A model generated the notes under the pieces. The model was not told the DNA's origin. It made no database searches and was given only the letters and a program-made list of their open reading frames with translations. From Blastomussa wellsi (Eukaryota; Cnidaria; Anthozoa; Scleractinia; Plerogyridae), in assembly GCA_947652115.1 (NCBI GenBank), contig OX393565.1, positions 27,021,810-27,085,809 of the forward strand: 64,000 nucleotides of DNA, read 5' to 3'. This document shows positions 21,804 through 33,000 of the stretch, one piece after another (the stretch's first letter is position 1; every line of letters starts with the position of its first letter). The position numbers and the translations under genes were made by a program.

Positions 21804-22926
21804 GCGGCAACGGTGAGTGACACGGTACGGTTATTAACGCAACCTCATTTTCCCAGCGGGTCTAAAACAAGCCAATCCCTTTTCCCATTTCACGAGTCAG
21901 GACCCTCGACGCAGATTTTTTTAAAAAAATCAGTATCTCATTAATATTATAAATTATATACTTACTTGACTCAAAAACAGTTTGAAAAGCGGAGCTGTGG
22001 CCAGGCGAGAAGCTAATACGTGGCCAAGAATAGTATGTCCATTGAAGAAATGGTTTATACACGTCGAAGATAATCAGCGGCGTACAGCGTATCTCTTGTT
22101 CACTGTTCGAAAGTGAAATGTAAACTTGCTTTCCTGAAAAGCCGTCATTTCTTTATTTGAAGGCAGTTTCTTTCAAAAGTGTCTGAAAACGACGTAATTT
22201 GGAAAGTGGTAAACATGACTAATTTTAGAACAATGACGTGTGCTAAAACCCATCAGTAATTTCCCCCTAAAGATGTAAAAAAAAACACGAATTGTTATTG
22301 GGTGCGATCTGTATTGCAATAATGCTAACCTGGTTTCTCCCTCAATATTTTCCTATTTAATGTGGCTGAAACACGCGGAAGCTGACCGCTACCAAGAGGA
22401 GCGACTGAAAATGAGAGAATATGAAAAATCAGGTGTTTAAAGGTCACAAGGGAAGTCAGTCGGTTCTAGTTATTTCAAATCCAACTATTTTCCAGTTTCC
22501 AATAATGGTAAAACTTAATGCCGCACAAGTTAAGTATATAATTTTTTATTGAACAAACTCCTTTTTGTTGCAACTGAGTTTGACGCCAAGAGAGTGCTCG
22601 TTTAATTTGGTGCGAATAAAAAAGTGAAACGATAAAAGAGCCCCAAAATGCACTTTGGTGACTCTCCTAAATTTGAATAGAGGGGGTAAGTTTCGAAAGA
22701 AACTGTGGTACTGCGTCGGTGGGAAGTATAACAATATAATTTGGTTTCATCAACTGGGTTGATAATGTGAATTGGCCACCGTAAAGAGATTCAAGAGCTG
22801 ACGTTTCGAGCGTTACCGCCAGTAGAGTTGGAGAGTAAAACTGCTCCGTTTTACTTGGTTGTCCTTCGTAATATTACAAGCCCTTCGTTGGAGCGAATCC
22901 TAAATTTGATTTTGATTTTAATTGCA
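21804..22926. other. Intergenic, nothing recognised
   Basis: AT-rich sequence between the palindromic element and the 3' end of the first dehydrogenase gene. I see no credible exon, RNA gene or repeat family in it. Confidence 0.5.
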
Positions 22927-25900
22927 CTAGTCGTTTGTGAATAACTCTTTGTTTATTCCTGTAAGCTGTTCACTTTGTTTCCACAGCTCTTTAGCTAATT
23001 CTTCATCGTTAGCTAAAGCACTACATTTATCCAGGGCACAGTCCTTGAAATATTCGCCAGAAACTTCCTTCAATTCCTCCGCTACTGCACAATACACTGT
23101 TGTCTGGGCACCACTGGTCGGCGACTTGAAAAAGAGATAACTCACAAACCACAGAAGAGGCCTTAAAATCCACATTTGCAGGATCCTGAAATTTCGTGTT
23201 ATTTCAGTTTTCACAACTCCAGGATGAAGGGCATTGACTGTAATTCCTGTTCCTTAAAAATACGTAAAAAGAGTTGATTTGTAAAATATATAGCCTGCGA
23301 GAGCATGCAGCAAAACTAACTGCACCATCAACGTCTGTATTGCATTTCTACATTTCATATTGACTCCACAACCAGGGGCCAGTTTTTCGAAGGGGGGGGG
23401 GGGGGGGGGATAACACTATCCACTAGATAAATATCCAGTGGATAGAACTTTCTCTAACATTTCTATTAAAATGTAAAAATCCCAACAATTCGGCTAGACT
23501 TTCTCCTAAAGTTTCGCCAGATGAAGGACGGAGTTCTAGCCAAAATATTGGGATTTTTTACATTTTATAGACATTTTAGATACATTTTTAAATCAGTGAA
23601 GCGTTTTTAAAGCTCAGTTTTAAAATCCAGTGGATAGGTGTTGACAAAACAAACTATACTATCCATTGGTTAGTAATTTAGTCAGTGGCTTGCGTTATCC
23701 GCCCTTTGAACAACCTCTATGCTTATTGTTTATTTATCATTGCATATGACATCCAATGCACACTCAAACAAACAGATCTTACAGTGAAACCCGGAAAACT
23801 GTGAACACCTAAAATTATTTCTGGAATGTTGTTTCTCGACTAATCAGATGTGAGATTAAACCGCAAGACGTAATCACAAACAAATAACTTGGCTTTTTTC
23901 TTCCACAAGAATACTGTTAAAAATTCTGAAATTGTAATTATTGTGCTGTTTCTGAACTTATGAATAAGCAAAGAATTATCATGACCAATATTTTACTAAC
24001 AAGAGATGCTGCATTCAAATTATAATTTGTGTAGCTCTCAGATGTGCTTTCTGGCTGTGTCTGATCGTGTTTGTTCAATACAACATCTCTTTTCAGTGAA
24101 ATATCCTTCATAGTTATTCTCCACTAATGTATAAGCTCTAAAAATAACAAAAATTTAAGTATTATAACGGTAAAATTGTGGAAGAAAAAGCCAACACGTT
24201 CTTTTGTGACTAATCGAACCTTCAGCCATTAAATTTTAACAGTTTAATAGTCTGCATAGGACATTCATTCTTGGAACCGTACACTGATGAACTGAATGAG
24301 AGTTTCTAAGAGTCCTGTGATATTATACTTTAAGTGTTCCTGAGTATTGGGTACCCTACCCCTCCTAAGGGAAGGAATGTTTTATACTGAAATCATGTAA
24401 AAACTAGAAGTTAAAAACTGGGTGAAGCAAATCATAGGACCTCTATGAAAACCACATTTGTGATAGAGTTTCCTGATTAAATATTGTTACCATAGAACCA
24501 TATAATTGTTTACCTTTTAATTTCTTGCTCATTGCAATGGTGGAAAGCACCTGACACAGTTTACTGTTGTTGTAAGCTTTAAAAATTCCATAGCCCTCCT
24601 TTTTCTGTGAGAAGACTTTGTTGACATCCATTTGCAACACATCAAAATGCTGCCTGGAGGACACGTTAATTATGTGGCTTGGTGAACAAGCTTTAAGCTT
24701 GTCGAGGAGAAGATGAGTCAACAAGAAATGACTCAGATAATTCACTTGAATAGTGTTCTCTAGGTCATCAACAGTTGACAAAAATGGTCCAAAGTAGCCA
24801 GCATTGTTTATCAAAACATCTACTCTGTCTTCTTCTTCATTAATCTCTTCTGCAAACTGCCGTACCGATTTAAAAGAAGACAAGTTCAATTTTTTCACTT
24901 CAACATTTCTATTTCCAGTATTTTCTATGATATCAGCGGCAGCTTGTAATCCTTTGGTGATGTTTCGGCAGCCAATGATCACCCTTGCCTTTCTCCATGC
25001 TAAAATTCTTGCTGTTTCTTTGCCAATGCCAGCATTTCCACCTGTTATCACTACGGTTTTACCTAGTAATGCACAGGAAAAAAAGATTACAGCCTTGCTA
25101 AGAAAACCGTGAACACCTGAAATATTTCAGGAATGTTGATTATGTGGTAACCAATCACAGTAAAGTTCAGGACATGCGAACAAACCTCAAAACCACAAAC
25201 TAATTACCGTTGGTGTTTGCGGTTTAGTTTTCTCACACCACCTTGGCTTTTTTCTTGTAACACAATAGGTAAGGTAAGGTAAGGTAAGTCTGCAGTCGGG
25301 CCAAGTGACCCATCAGGCCGGAGCTTATCCCGGTTTCTGTAGCATGAAGCGACAGAGAGTATTTCTACTCCCCCCTGGATGGGATGCTAGTCCATCGCAG
25401 GGTTACCCCCCAGCAGTAAATTCGCCGGTACCCATTTATACACCTGGGTGAAGAGAGGCACTGTGAGAGTAAGGTGTCCTGCCCAAGAACACAACGCAGT
25501 GGCCCGGCCAGGACTCGAACCTGGACCGTCCGATCCAGAGTCCAGCGCACTAACCATTAGGCCACTGCGCCTCCCTGTAACACAATAACCTTCCAGAAAT
25601 ATTTCGGGGTTCACAGTTTTCTTAGCAAGGCTGTAATGGTTTATACCAACCAACCATGTGATTTGCTGACATATCATAAAGATTAATGGTAATGATTCTT
25701 ATTACTTTCAGATTCAATAGGCGAAGTTTGCATACAAGCCATATCCTGGTTTACTTAGGATAAGGCAACTAGTTCGCCACAGGGTTGCCCCCCCCCCCAA
25801 CCCCCCAGCATTAAATTTGCCAGTGCCGCAATATACATACGACTGCGGGGTGAGGCACTATGAGTCAGAGTTAATTGTGTTACCCAAGAACATAATGCAG

Positions 25901-28804
25901 TGCCTCAGCCTGAGCTCTAACACAGACTACTTGATCTAAAGTTCAACACTAACGACTTGAATAGGCCATTGTGCCTCAACCCATTCACTTAAAAAAAAAT
26001 GATTAAGCTACAATTATTTTGATGCTGATACTAAGCTGTGATAAGCTGTTGGTTTTAAATGTAGAGAACTGCTATTTTACAGTATCACTCAAAAGTAAGT
26101 TACCACCCCTCGTCTTGTTACTTGCGAGACGAGATTCTCGTCTCGAGAGACGAGTCTCTCATCTCCAGAGATGAGACTCTTGTCTCACAAGAGTTAATGA
26201 AGCAAAAATTTTGGAATACATGAGGTCCAATTATCTCAAAACAAAACGCTTTCTCAAGGGAGAAAGACACAGGTGACAGCACTTTCGCAACACTACATCC
26301 GAAAGGTACAGAAAGACTCTGGTCTCATAACTTCACACGGAAAGGTCAGCGCATTAAATTTGCATGTTATTTGTGTGTAAGAGAAATCAAGAAAACTGTT
26401 GATTCGAAACTTATCATGCCGCTAAAATTATTCTCTGCCATCACAAGATCTCACAAATGCAAAACGTGAATGAGAGCATTTCCATACATGTACCTGTCAA
26501 CTTGGCATGGCTTGGACAGCTTGGCCCTTCAAAGTGTATTCTGACAACCACTCCCACTACAACTACAAGGACAATGCCGACCGGCAGCAGAAAAGCACCA
26601 CGCATCTCCATTGTGGCTTGGTTATAAATTTCATGGACATTGGCTAAATACAAAATATCAAACAAATTATATGAAATCATGACAAAAGACAATCTGTCTG
26701 GCAAAAATTCAGACATCAGGGTAGAAAAGTGAATACAAAACACTGTCACGGTATCCCCACCCCCCCCCCCCCCCTTCCAAATACAGCCTTCATATTACAA
26801 GTTCATTATATTTCAGTTTCTTCCAAAATATGCCCTGGTTGGGAAAATTCACAAAATCATTTCTATTCTGACCCTCCCCCCCACATACACACATCCCTTT
26901 TAAAGTTGTGCTAACACTTTTAATGCTATCTGAAATTCCAGACAATGTTGATCAGGAGGAGAGGGAATGACATAAGGAAATGAAATTGAACAGACATTCT
27001 TAACCTAGATAATACAAAGAGTGTCACATCTCTTTCTGAAAATGATTATAGCAGTTTACATTGCTGTCAGTTTCTTTCTGAAAACTCTGGGGGCTATATG
27101 AAATTGTTATGAGAAAAAAATGATTTAAGAATGGCCCAAAAAGAAAAATGAGTTTCATGAGATTTCAAGGTTTATATATAAATTCTCCTCTTACCAGTAC
27201 ATACTTCATTTAACGCTACAGGAGAATGCCAAGGTAAATCAAGACAGTATGCAACTTGATAATTTTCTTTATTCTCATCACCTCTCAGCTTGATATTGTA
27301 TTGATGGTATAAGGAGAAATGAGATATTGATTCACACTGTACCTTGAGCACACAGGCCACAGCTATGGCGGCAGTGCTTTGTCATCCACTTGACGTTTTT
27401 CTTGCATTCTCCTTTTGACGCCCAGTGACCACATCGTGGGTGGTGATCCTCACATGGCACTGCCGCTTAAACAATCAAAAATAACTTCTAATCAGTATTT
27501 TCATGAAAAAAAGAAGAGACTGAGATATGCATTATGTTACAAACCGTGAACACTTGACATTTATTTTTACATTTTTTATGATTATCCAATGAGAGCTCTT
27601 GAAATAGGTGTTTTAAGCACCTTCTGTTTATACGAATGGCTAACATTGGATAATGGTAAAATAAATAAATGTCAAGTGTTCACGGTTCGAGTGTCCTCAC
27701 TGTAATGACTCTCCTAAATCAGAAATCAAGGCCATTTTTGAAGTTAAGTGAAGTGAAGTACATGGCTCTGAGGCATGTCAGTGAATTAAAGCCTCATTTG
27801 ATATAATACTTAAAGCTTATAGAGCAAGGAAAGTATATAATTAGGAACAAGAAGGCAGCTCGGCAGCTCTGAGCTCGCCAGTTAACTGACAAGCCAACAC
27901 TGAGTAGAGCCACCTTAATAATATACCTTGGAATCGACTGTCAAGCTAATAAGCTACCTTAATCAGAATAGCTAGAAAAGTGGCCCCGTATTCTGTAGAT
28001 ATTAAGCCCAAAAACAGAGTGACAAGAATTATGCAGGTACATGTGTACACACAACATCAATTATTTACCTTCTGGTGTGCATAATGAGTGCTAAAAAATT
28101 TGCAACTAAAAAAACTTCTTAGGGCTCAACTTTATTATAAATGTGAGTCCCCAAGAATATTTTTGAATCCACTACCATTTGCCCAAGTACATGTGCATTC
28201 TATTTTAGTTTGTCTTCAACAGTTACAGCGTTTTCAACAAGCTTAACAGTACATGTAACTATGTCTTCCAGGTAAAACAAAAATCATTTTCCTCTTAAAT
28301 TATCGCTAAATGAAAGATCAAGTTAGATTCTTTGTTGGTAGCTGTTTTCATTCACTTGTTGGTCACAAAAAATACTGAGTTTGAAAGCTTTCGAAATTCA
28401 CCTGTAATAAATTATTAGCAGCTGCAATCTAAGAACAAAGAATGAAGGCGAACGAAGAATACGCCATTTGAAACATATCTAAATTATTATTATTTATTGA
28501 AGAAGGCAAGAAATAAACGAAATCAACCCAACGAAATGTAGAAAATTACGATCAAAGTCTTGCATAATATTCGTACGTGCAGATGTAATTTTAAAATATT
28601 TCGTACAGGTGTATCCGTATATAATCATCCTTGCCTCGGACCCTCGGCCGCAAGGATACAAATGAAACTTCATGTTCGATCGTAACATTGTTATGCTAAT
28701 AACAGAAACATTCAGGATAGGTTACACTCACCAGATGTATAAGCGATTATTCCTGAAAGAAACAACGAAAGAAACAGCACAACTCCAAACCACTTCTGTG
28801 CCAT
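22927..28804 (-). CDS. ShKT domain - membrane helix - short-chain dehydrogenase (RDH-like), 5 exons, predicted fusion
   Basis: Exons: 28732-28804, 27343-27465, 26494-26643, 24514-25062 and 22927-23252, all joined in phase 1, giving 406 aa. Residues 1-24 are a signal peptide (ATG at 28804). Residues 29-63 are a complete ShKT domain with cysteines at 29, 36, 45, 56, 60 and 63 and a Lys50-Trp51 pair. Residues 82-101 form a membrane helix, and 117 onward is an SDR. The SDR has TGGNAGIG (122-129), a 'GCRN' arginine suited to NADP(H), NNAG, 'NVSS' and catalytic YNNSK. It resembles retinol dehydrogenases 11-14, which are membrane-anchored with a cytosolic catalytic domain and reduce retinal-type substrates. 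The ectodomain would face outside or the lumen. Each splice site is consensus. The doubtful join is ShKT exon to helix exon, because the helix exon also has its own ATG (26611) that would give a 330-aa RDH without ShKT. If the join is false, 27343-28804 is a separate small secreted ShKT gene lacking its last exon. Confidence 0.65.
23413..23715. repeat. Intronic dispersed repeat, low confidence
   Basis: After a poly-G tract (about 23391-23412) the segment has 'ATAACACTATCCACTAGATA', 'AAAATCCAGTGGATAGGTGT' and a terminal 'GCGTTATCCGCCCTTTGAAC'. Related phrases ('TCCAGTGGATAAGTGTTGAA', 'TCTTTGAACAACC') occur around 35985-36080, suggesting one diverged family. It lies in the last intron of the ShKT-SDR gene. 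Confidence 0.4.
25087..25636. mobile_element. TIR element interrupted by a SINE
   Basis: The terminal inverted repeats 'TTACAGCCTTGCTAAGAAAA' (25087) and 'TTTTCTTAGCAAGGCTGTAA' (25617) are exact for 20 bp, and the match continues with changes through 'CCGTGAACACCTGAAATATT'. The element is non-coding, and the SINE at 25268-25575 lies inside it. It is in an intron of the ShKT-SDR gene. Confidence 0.8.
25268..25575 (-). mobile_element. Complete tRNA-derived SINE with target-site duplication
   Basis: A SINE of about 308 bp on the minus strand. The tRNA-like head is at 25575-25495, with A-box-like 'GTGGCCTAATGGTTAGTGCG' and B box 'GGTTCGAGTCC'. A unique body of about 190 bp follows, then a 3' tail of CTTAC repeats (25268-25289). 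The 12-bp target-site duplication TGTAACACAATA flanks it at 25256-25267 and 25576-25587. Its body contains a single copy of the unit that forms the minisatellite at 1508-2297. Fragments of the same family occur at 75, 805, 1343, 25755 and 54375. Confidence 0.88.
25755..25980 (-). repeat. Old diverged SINE copy
   Basis: The order of segments ('CTAGTTCGCCACAGGGTTGC', a C-run, 'AGCATTAAATTTGCC', 'GTTACCCAAGAACATAATGC', 'CATTGTGCCTC') parallels the SINE at 25268-25575, with many substitutions. It is an intronic relic. Confidence 0.6.
26125..26186. repeat. Four consecutive short palindromes (GAGAC-based)
   Basis: Adjacent hairpins: CGAGACGAG-ATT-CTCGTCTCG (26125-26145), GAGAGAC-GA-GTCTCTC (26145-26160), CATCTC-CA-GAGATG (26160-26173) and GAGAC-TCTT-GTCTC (26173-26186). 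All arms are perfect. It lies in the intron just downstream of the membrane-helix exon of the ShKT-SDR gene. No known element was recognised. Confidence 0.75.
27543..27687. mobile_element. Small TIR element (~145 bp)
   Basis: The arms 'ACCGTGAACACTTGACATTT' (27543) and 'AAATGTCAAGTGTTCACGGT' (27667) are exact inverted repeats, and inner 'ATTATCCAAT' pairs with 'ATTGGATAAT'. The end motif resembles that of the element at 25087-25636. It is intronic, 80 bp upstream of the ShKT exon. Confidence 0.75.
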
Positions 28805-30099
28805 GTTGTAACAAACGAAAGTTGACGGCGTTCCAAGGAGAAAGAGTGAAGACTGGAAACTATAAATCGCGCGCGAATCCCGCGCGTTTTGTTCAAGGGT
28901 TAGCGCGTGGGAGGTCTTAAAAGTTGGTTCTGCATTGTTTTGATATACATGCGTTCTTAAAAATGAATTGAGGGTTTTCTAACACCATATCTCAATTATT
29001 CTACTTAACTCATCCCAGGGCGCTTTTACGGTCTTTTCATTACTGTACCTATTCACCTTATTCCAAAATGGCCACTGATTTGTGACCAATTTTGATATTT
29101 AAAATATAGAAATTGGGCTTTTGGCAGGTTTCTTTTGCAGGTCACAGGTCACAAGTCAGAGATAAGAAAAAAAGGAAAACTCAGCTATTGCAGAATTACA
29201 AACTTCTTAACAAGCACCAGGGTCCCTGCATTCTGCATTGCATCTCGTAACTGCTGAGGTTCCCTTTTTCCTACCTCTGACTTGTGACCTGTGACTTGCA
29301 AAAGAAACCTGCCAGAGAAAAACTGTGAATTTCTTGTAATATGTTGGAATCAGTGGAAACTTTTGTTGAGAAACCACAACAGCATTAAAATAACAAATTT
29401 TAGTCATTTTGAATGTATTAAAAACAATAGTTTACCTTGCTTAGGTTTTAAGTATACATCCATATGTAGATGTAAGAGTCATCACAGGGTTGTCAAAATA
29501 AGCCGCAACTGGCGCATTTCACCTGCTATACTGTGCCGGCTACTCTGAATGTTAGTAGGTCAGTTCTGAGTGTGATATTGGAGAAATAAAATGGAAATAG
29601 ACGCCTACTTTTTGGATGGAACCTGCTACTCAAAAACCTACTGACAGATCTAAGAGTCATCATCATCATTTATGTCAAACACTGAAAGCAGGATTTGTAC
29701 TCTTTTGAGCGTTTGGAATTCCATACTTTCCATGACCTTTTCCACGGCCAAATTTGACCATTTTCTTGAAAATCATCTTTCATTTTGGGCATGTTTTTAC
29801 CATTTTTTCACAAAAAAAATAATTTTTTTGTACTTTTATTAATAAATGCAATTTACCATGACTTTCCATGATCCACATTAAATTCAATGACTTTTCAGGC
29901 GTGGAAAATGACTGGTAAATCACTCTCATTACAAACAGTGCATGGTCTCCTAGTGAGCTCTGGATCTAAACATTCACGCCATCATGTTGTCGATAATAGC
30001 TATACATAAGCATCGAAGGATCGAACCAGCAGATCAAACAGAATAATTTAAGTACATGTGCTTTAAGTCCATAAACAAGACTTGTCAAATCAGTTTTAA
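28805..30099. other. Intergenic spacer between the two dehydrogenase genes
   Basis: The spacer holds the promoter side of the ShKT-SDR gene, an inverted-repeat element (29123-29313), and the 3' flank of the second SDR gene. I see no coding exon on either strand. Confidence 0.5.
29123..29313. mobile_element. Small TIR element (~190 bp)
   Basis: The 39-bp arms at 29123-29161 and 29275-29313 are reverse complements with one mismatch (start 'GGCAGGTTTCTTTTGCAGGT'). The interior is non-coding. It is a MITE-like relic. Confidence 0.8.
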
Positions 30100-33000
30100 T
30101 TACTCGATCCAGGTCTCTCCAGTCAATCTTTCACTAACATCCCACAACTTCTTTGCCAAACCAGGATCATTTGCAAGTTTGTTGCACTCCTTGACTTGGC
30201 AGTCACTGTAGTACAGCCCAGAGACACCCTCCAGCTCTTCTGCCACTGAACAGTAGATTGTTGTCTGTGCTCCCTGCTTGCAATCTTTGAAAAACAGGAA
30301 CATCAACAGCTGTACAAAAGGTTTCACATAAGGTTTGTGCAAAAACTTCCAGTTCCGCCAGATGTCAGACTTGACAGCACCTGGATGAAGGGCATACACT
30401 GTAACTCCAGTACCTGAAGCAAGATACCGGTAATTATAAAACAACAACAATTTATTTACAAAATTAAAAGAAGGCTGATACAAGGGCTTGTCCCACAAAT
30501 GTTAAGATACTGTATGTACAACCAGTAATTACTGTGAGAAGCTGGAATGCAGTTGAGGGGTTGATTTAGGAATAGTGTTGATAAGCCCTTCAAAAACTCA
30601 TTAATAATTCATAAAGGAAATTAATTTTTAATGAATGTCATTATATGATTATCTAATAAAGACACAACTAAATTTTACAGCCGATTTTCTCCGGAAAAAT
30701 AACAAACACGAGGATTATTCTACAAATGAATAGATCTATCACAAATGTTTTTGAAGCTGTTCAAAAGACTCACAACACATGTTTTATCAGGTTTAAAACA
30801 CTTGACCTTAACCTTTGCATCATTACGTAATCCGAGCGATTTGCATATTTATAAGGATTTGTATAAAAAAGTGCTTGGACTTGGTGGAAAATTCACAGAT
30901 TAGTACATTATTTTATGATGTGTGTTGTAGTGAACTTGGACTGGTGCGTGTACGTGTAGTGTTTCAAATCTACCTCGCTAAATGTAGTTATACATAACAT
31001 TTTACTCACCTTGTAATCTCTTGCTTAACTCCTTTGTGAACACAACCTGTGCCAACTTTGTCTGAGAATAGCGACTAAATGGTTCAAACTTCTCTTTTGA
31101 AAGTTTAAAATTATCAAGTTGGAGATCTGCATCTTTCCGCTCATGGTACAGCGATGACACATTTACAATACGACTTGGTGCCGTTTTCTTTATTTTCTTG
31201 AGCAGCAGCAATGTAAGAAGAAAATGGCTGAGGTAATTGACTTGAAAAAGGCTTTCATAGCCATCCTTTGTTACCCTGTAAGATCCAGCAACTCCTGCAT
31301 TGTTTACAAGAATGTCCAACCTCTCTTCTGTTTCATTGATGAGCTTGGCAAAGGCCCTGACAGACTCAAAGGAAGCCAGATCAACAATCCTAACAAGAAC
31401 TTTATCACTTCCAGCCTCTTTTATAATGTCTCTTGCAGCATTTGAGGCCTTCTCTTCATTTCGGCAAGCTAAAATGACCCTGGCACCTCTCTTTGCAAAA
31501 TCCAATGCTGTTTCCTTGCCAATTCCAGTGTTTGCCCCTGTCACAATGGCAGTCTTGCCTAAAATAACAGCAGACAAAGCCTTTAAAATGAGTGCAACAT
31601 ATAGGCCTGTAGTGTTGGCGTTTCTTCAGCTGGTCACAGAAAAACAAGGGGAGATCAGGAGCAAAAATTGGAAAGGAAGAGGAGGGGGAGAGAAGGAAGG
31701 CTTCACTACCTCCCTTTCAATCCCCCTTTAGTCACTTTTTCTCCCCACTTATTTGACTCAACTCCCCTTAATTCCTGGCAACTTATCATGATTCACTCAC
31801 TCCATTCATGGATGTATTTATAAGAGGGGAGGGGGGAGAGGCAAGGGGACAATGGCCCTCCTTTTTTCCTTGTTTTGTTTATAAATTGTAAGCAGCAGTT
31901 TTCCAAGTGTTATTGTGCAATAAATTATTGCACCACTCCCCCCCCACCCCCTCGCCCCTTTTGATACTTCTGGATTTGTACCTATTTTTTTAAGAATTTA
32001 ACTGAAAAACTTTATACCATGGAAGAGATAGCTTCACAGATGCATTCAGTGTTTTATACAGACTGTTACCAGTGTAAAAAATATAAAATCAATTACTTGT
32101 GCACTAAAATTTAATATCACCAACACCTTGTAAGGATATGAAATTGCTGTAGTTATTCTGTTCTATTTGGCCTGTCTGCTAACTTTGCCTGCCTGTCTGT
32201 CTTTGCCTGTCTGCTAACTCTGCTGAATTTCAAGGAACGCCGAAAAAAAAAGGCAGCTGACAGTTTGCCCTTTGTGTTTTGTCTCTTTAACACTAATGTA
32301 AAGGTGCAGAACTTTGAAGATCATAGAAAAGAAGGCTGATGACAGTTTGCCCTTCTTTACTGCAGGTGAAACACCACCAGAACGCAATGCATTCAGGTCA
32401 CCATGCAGTGGATGCCATCAAATATCAACTTTGTATAGATTATTTTGTTATACATTCTGATTATATCTGCTGCTCGCTCGCTCTGAAGCAATTAAGTATC
32501 ATAAGTCTTCCAGTGTGGATCATGTAGGGTCAAAATATGTCAGATGTCTCCTGAGCTAGGAAAGAATCTTGAGTGCAGAGAGATAAGATGTCCTGCTTAC
32601 ATGTACTCAGGCTACATGCAGTCCAGTGTGTTGTTGATCACACACTTTACATGTAGATTGGGAACACTGATAGCAATTTTCTGAGTGCAGAGAGTACTTA
32701 ATGAGAATGACCACTTCACTTACTTCAAATCAAGAATTTGATTTGTGACTGTTTTAAACTAACTTTCTGCTGAAACATGTAACCCTTTAGTTCCAAGATC
32801 ACATTTTGTTTAATTTTTTTCTCAGAATTTCCTGCTCATATCAAAAGAAATATACACTAGATGTTGATTTACACGTAATTTTCTATGATCATGAATGTAA
32901 AACTAATATATTCTTTATTTTCATCTGTCTGCTTAAGTCGACTGACACTAGCAATCGGTAATTGTAAGCCATGTGGATATTGTGAGGTGTCTAAGTGGAT

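Noticed and set aside
25495..25575. Functional tRNA gene
   Set aside because: It is the head of a SINE with target-site duplications and a tail.
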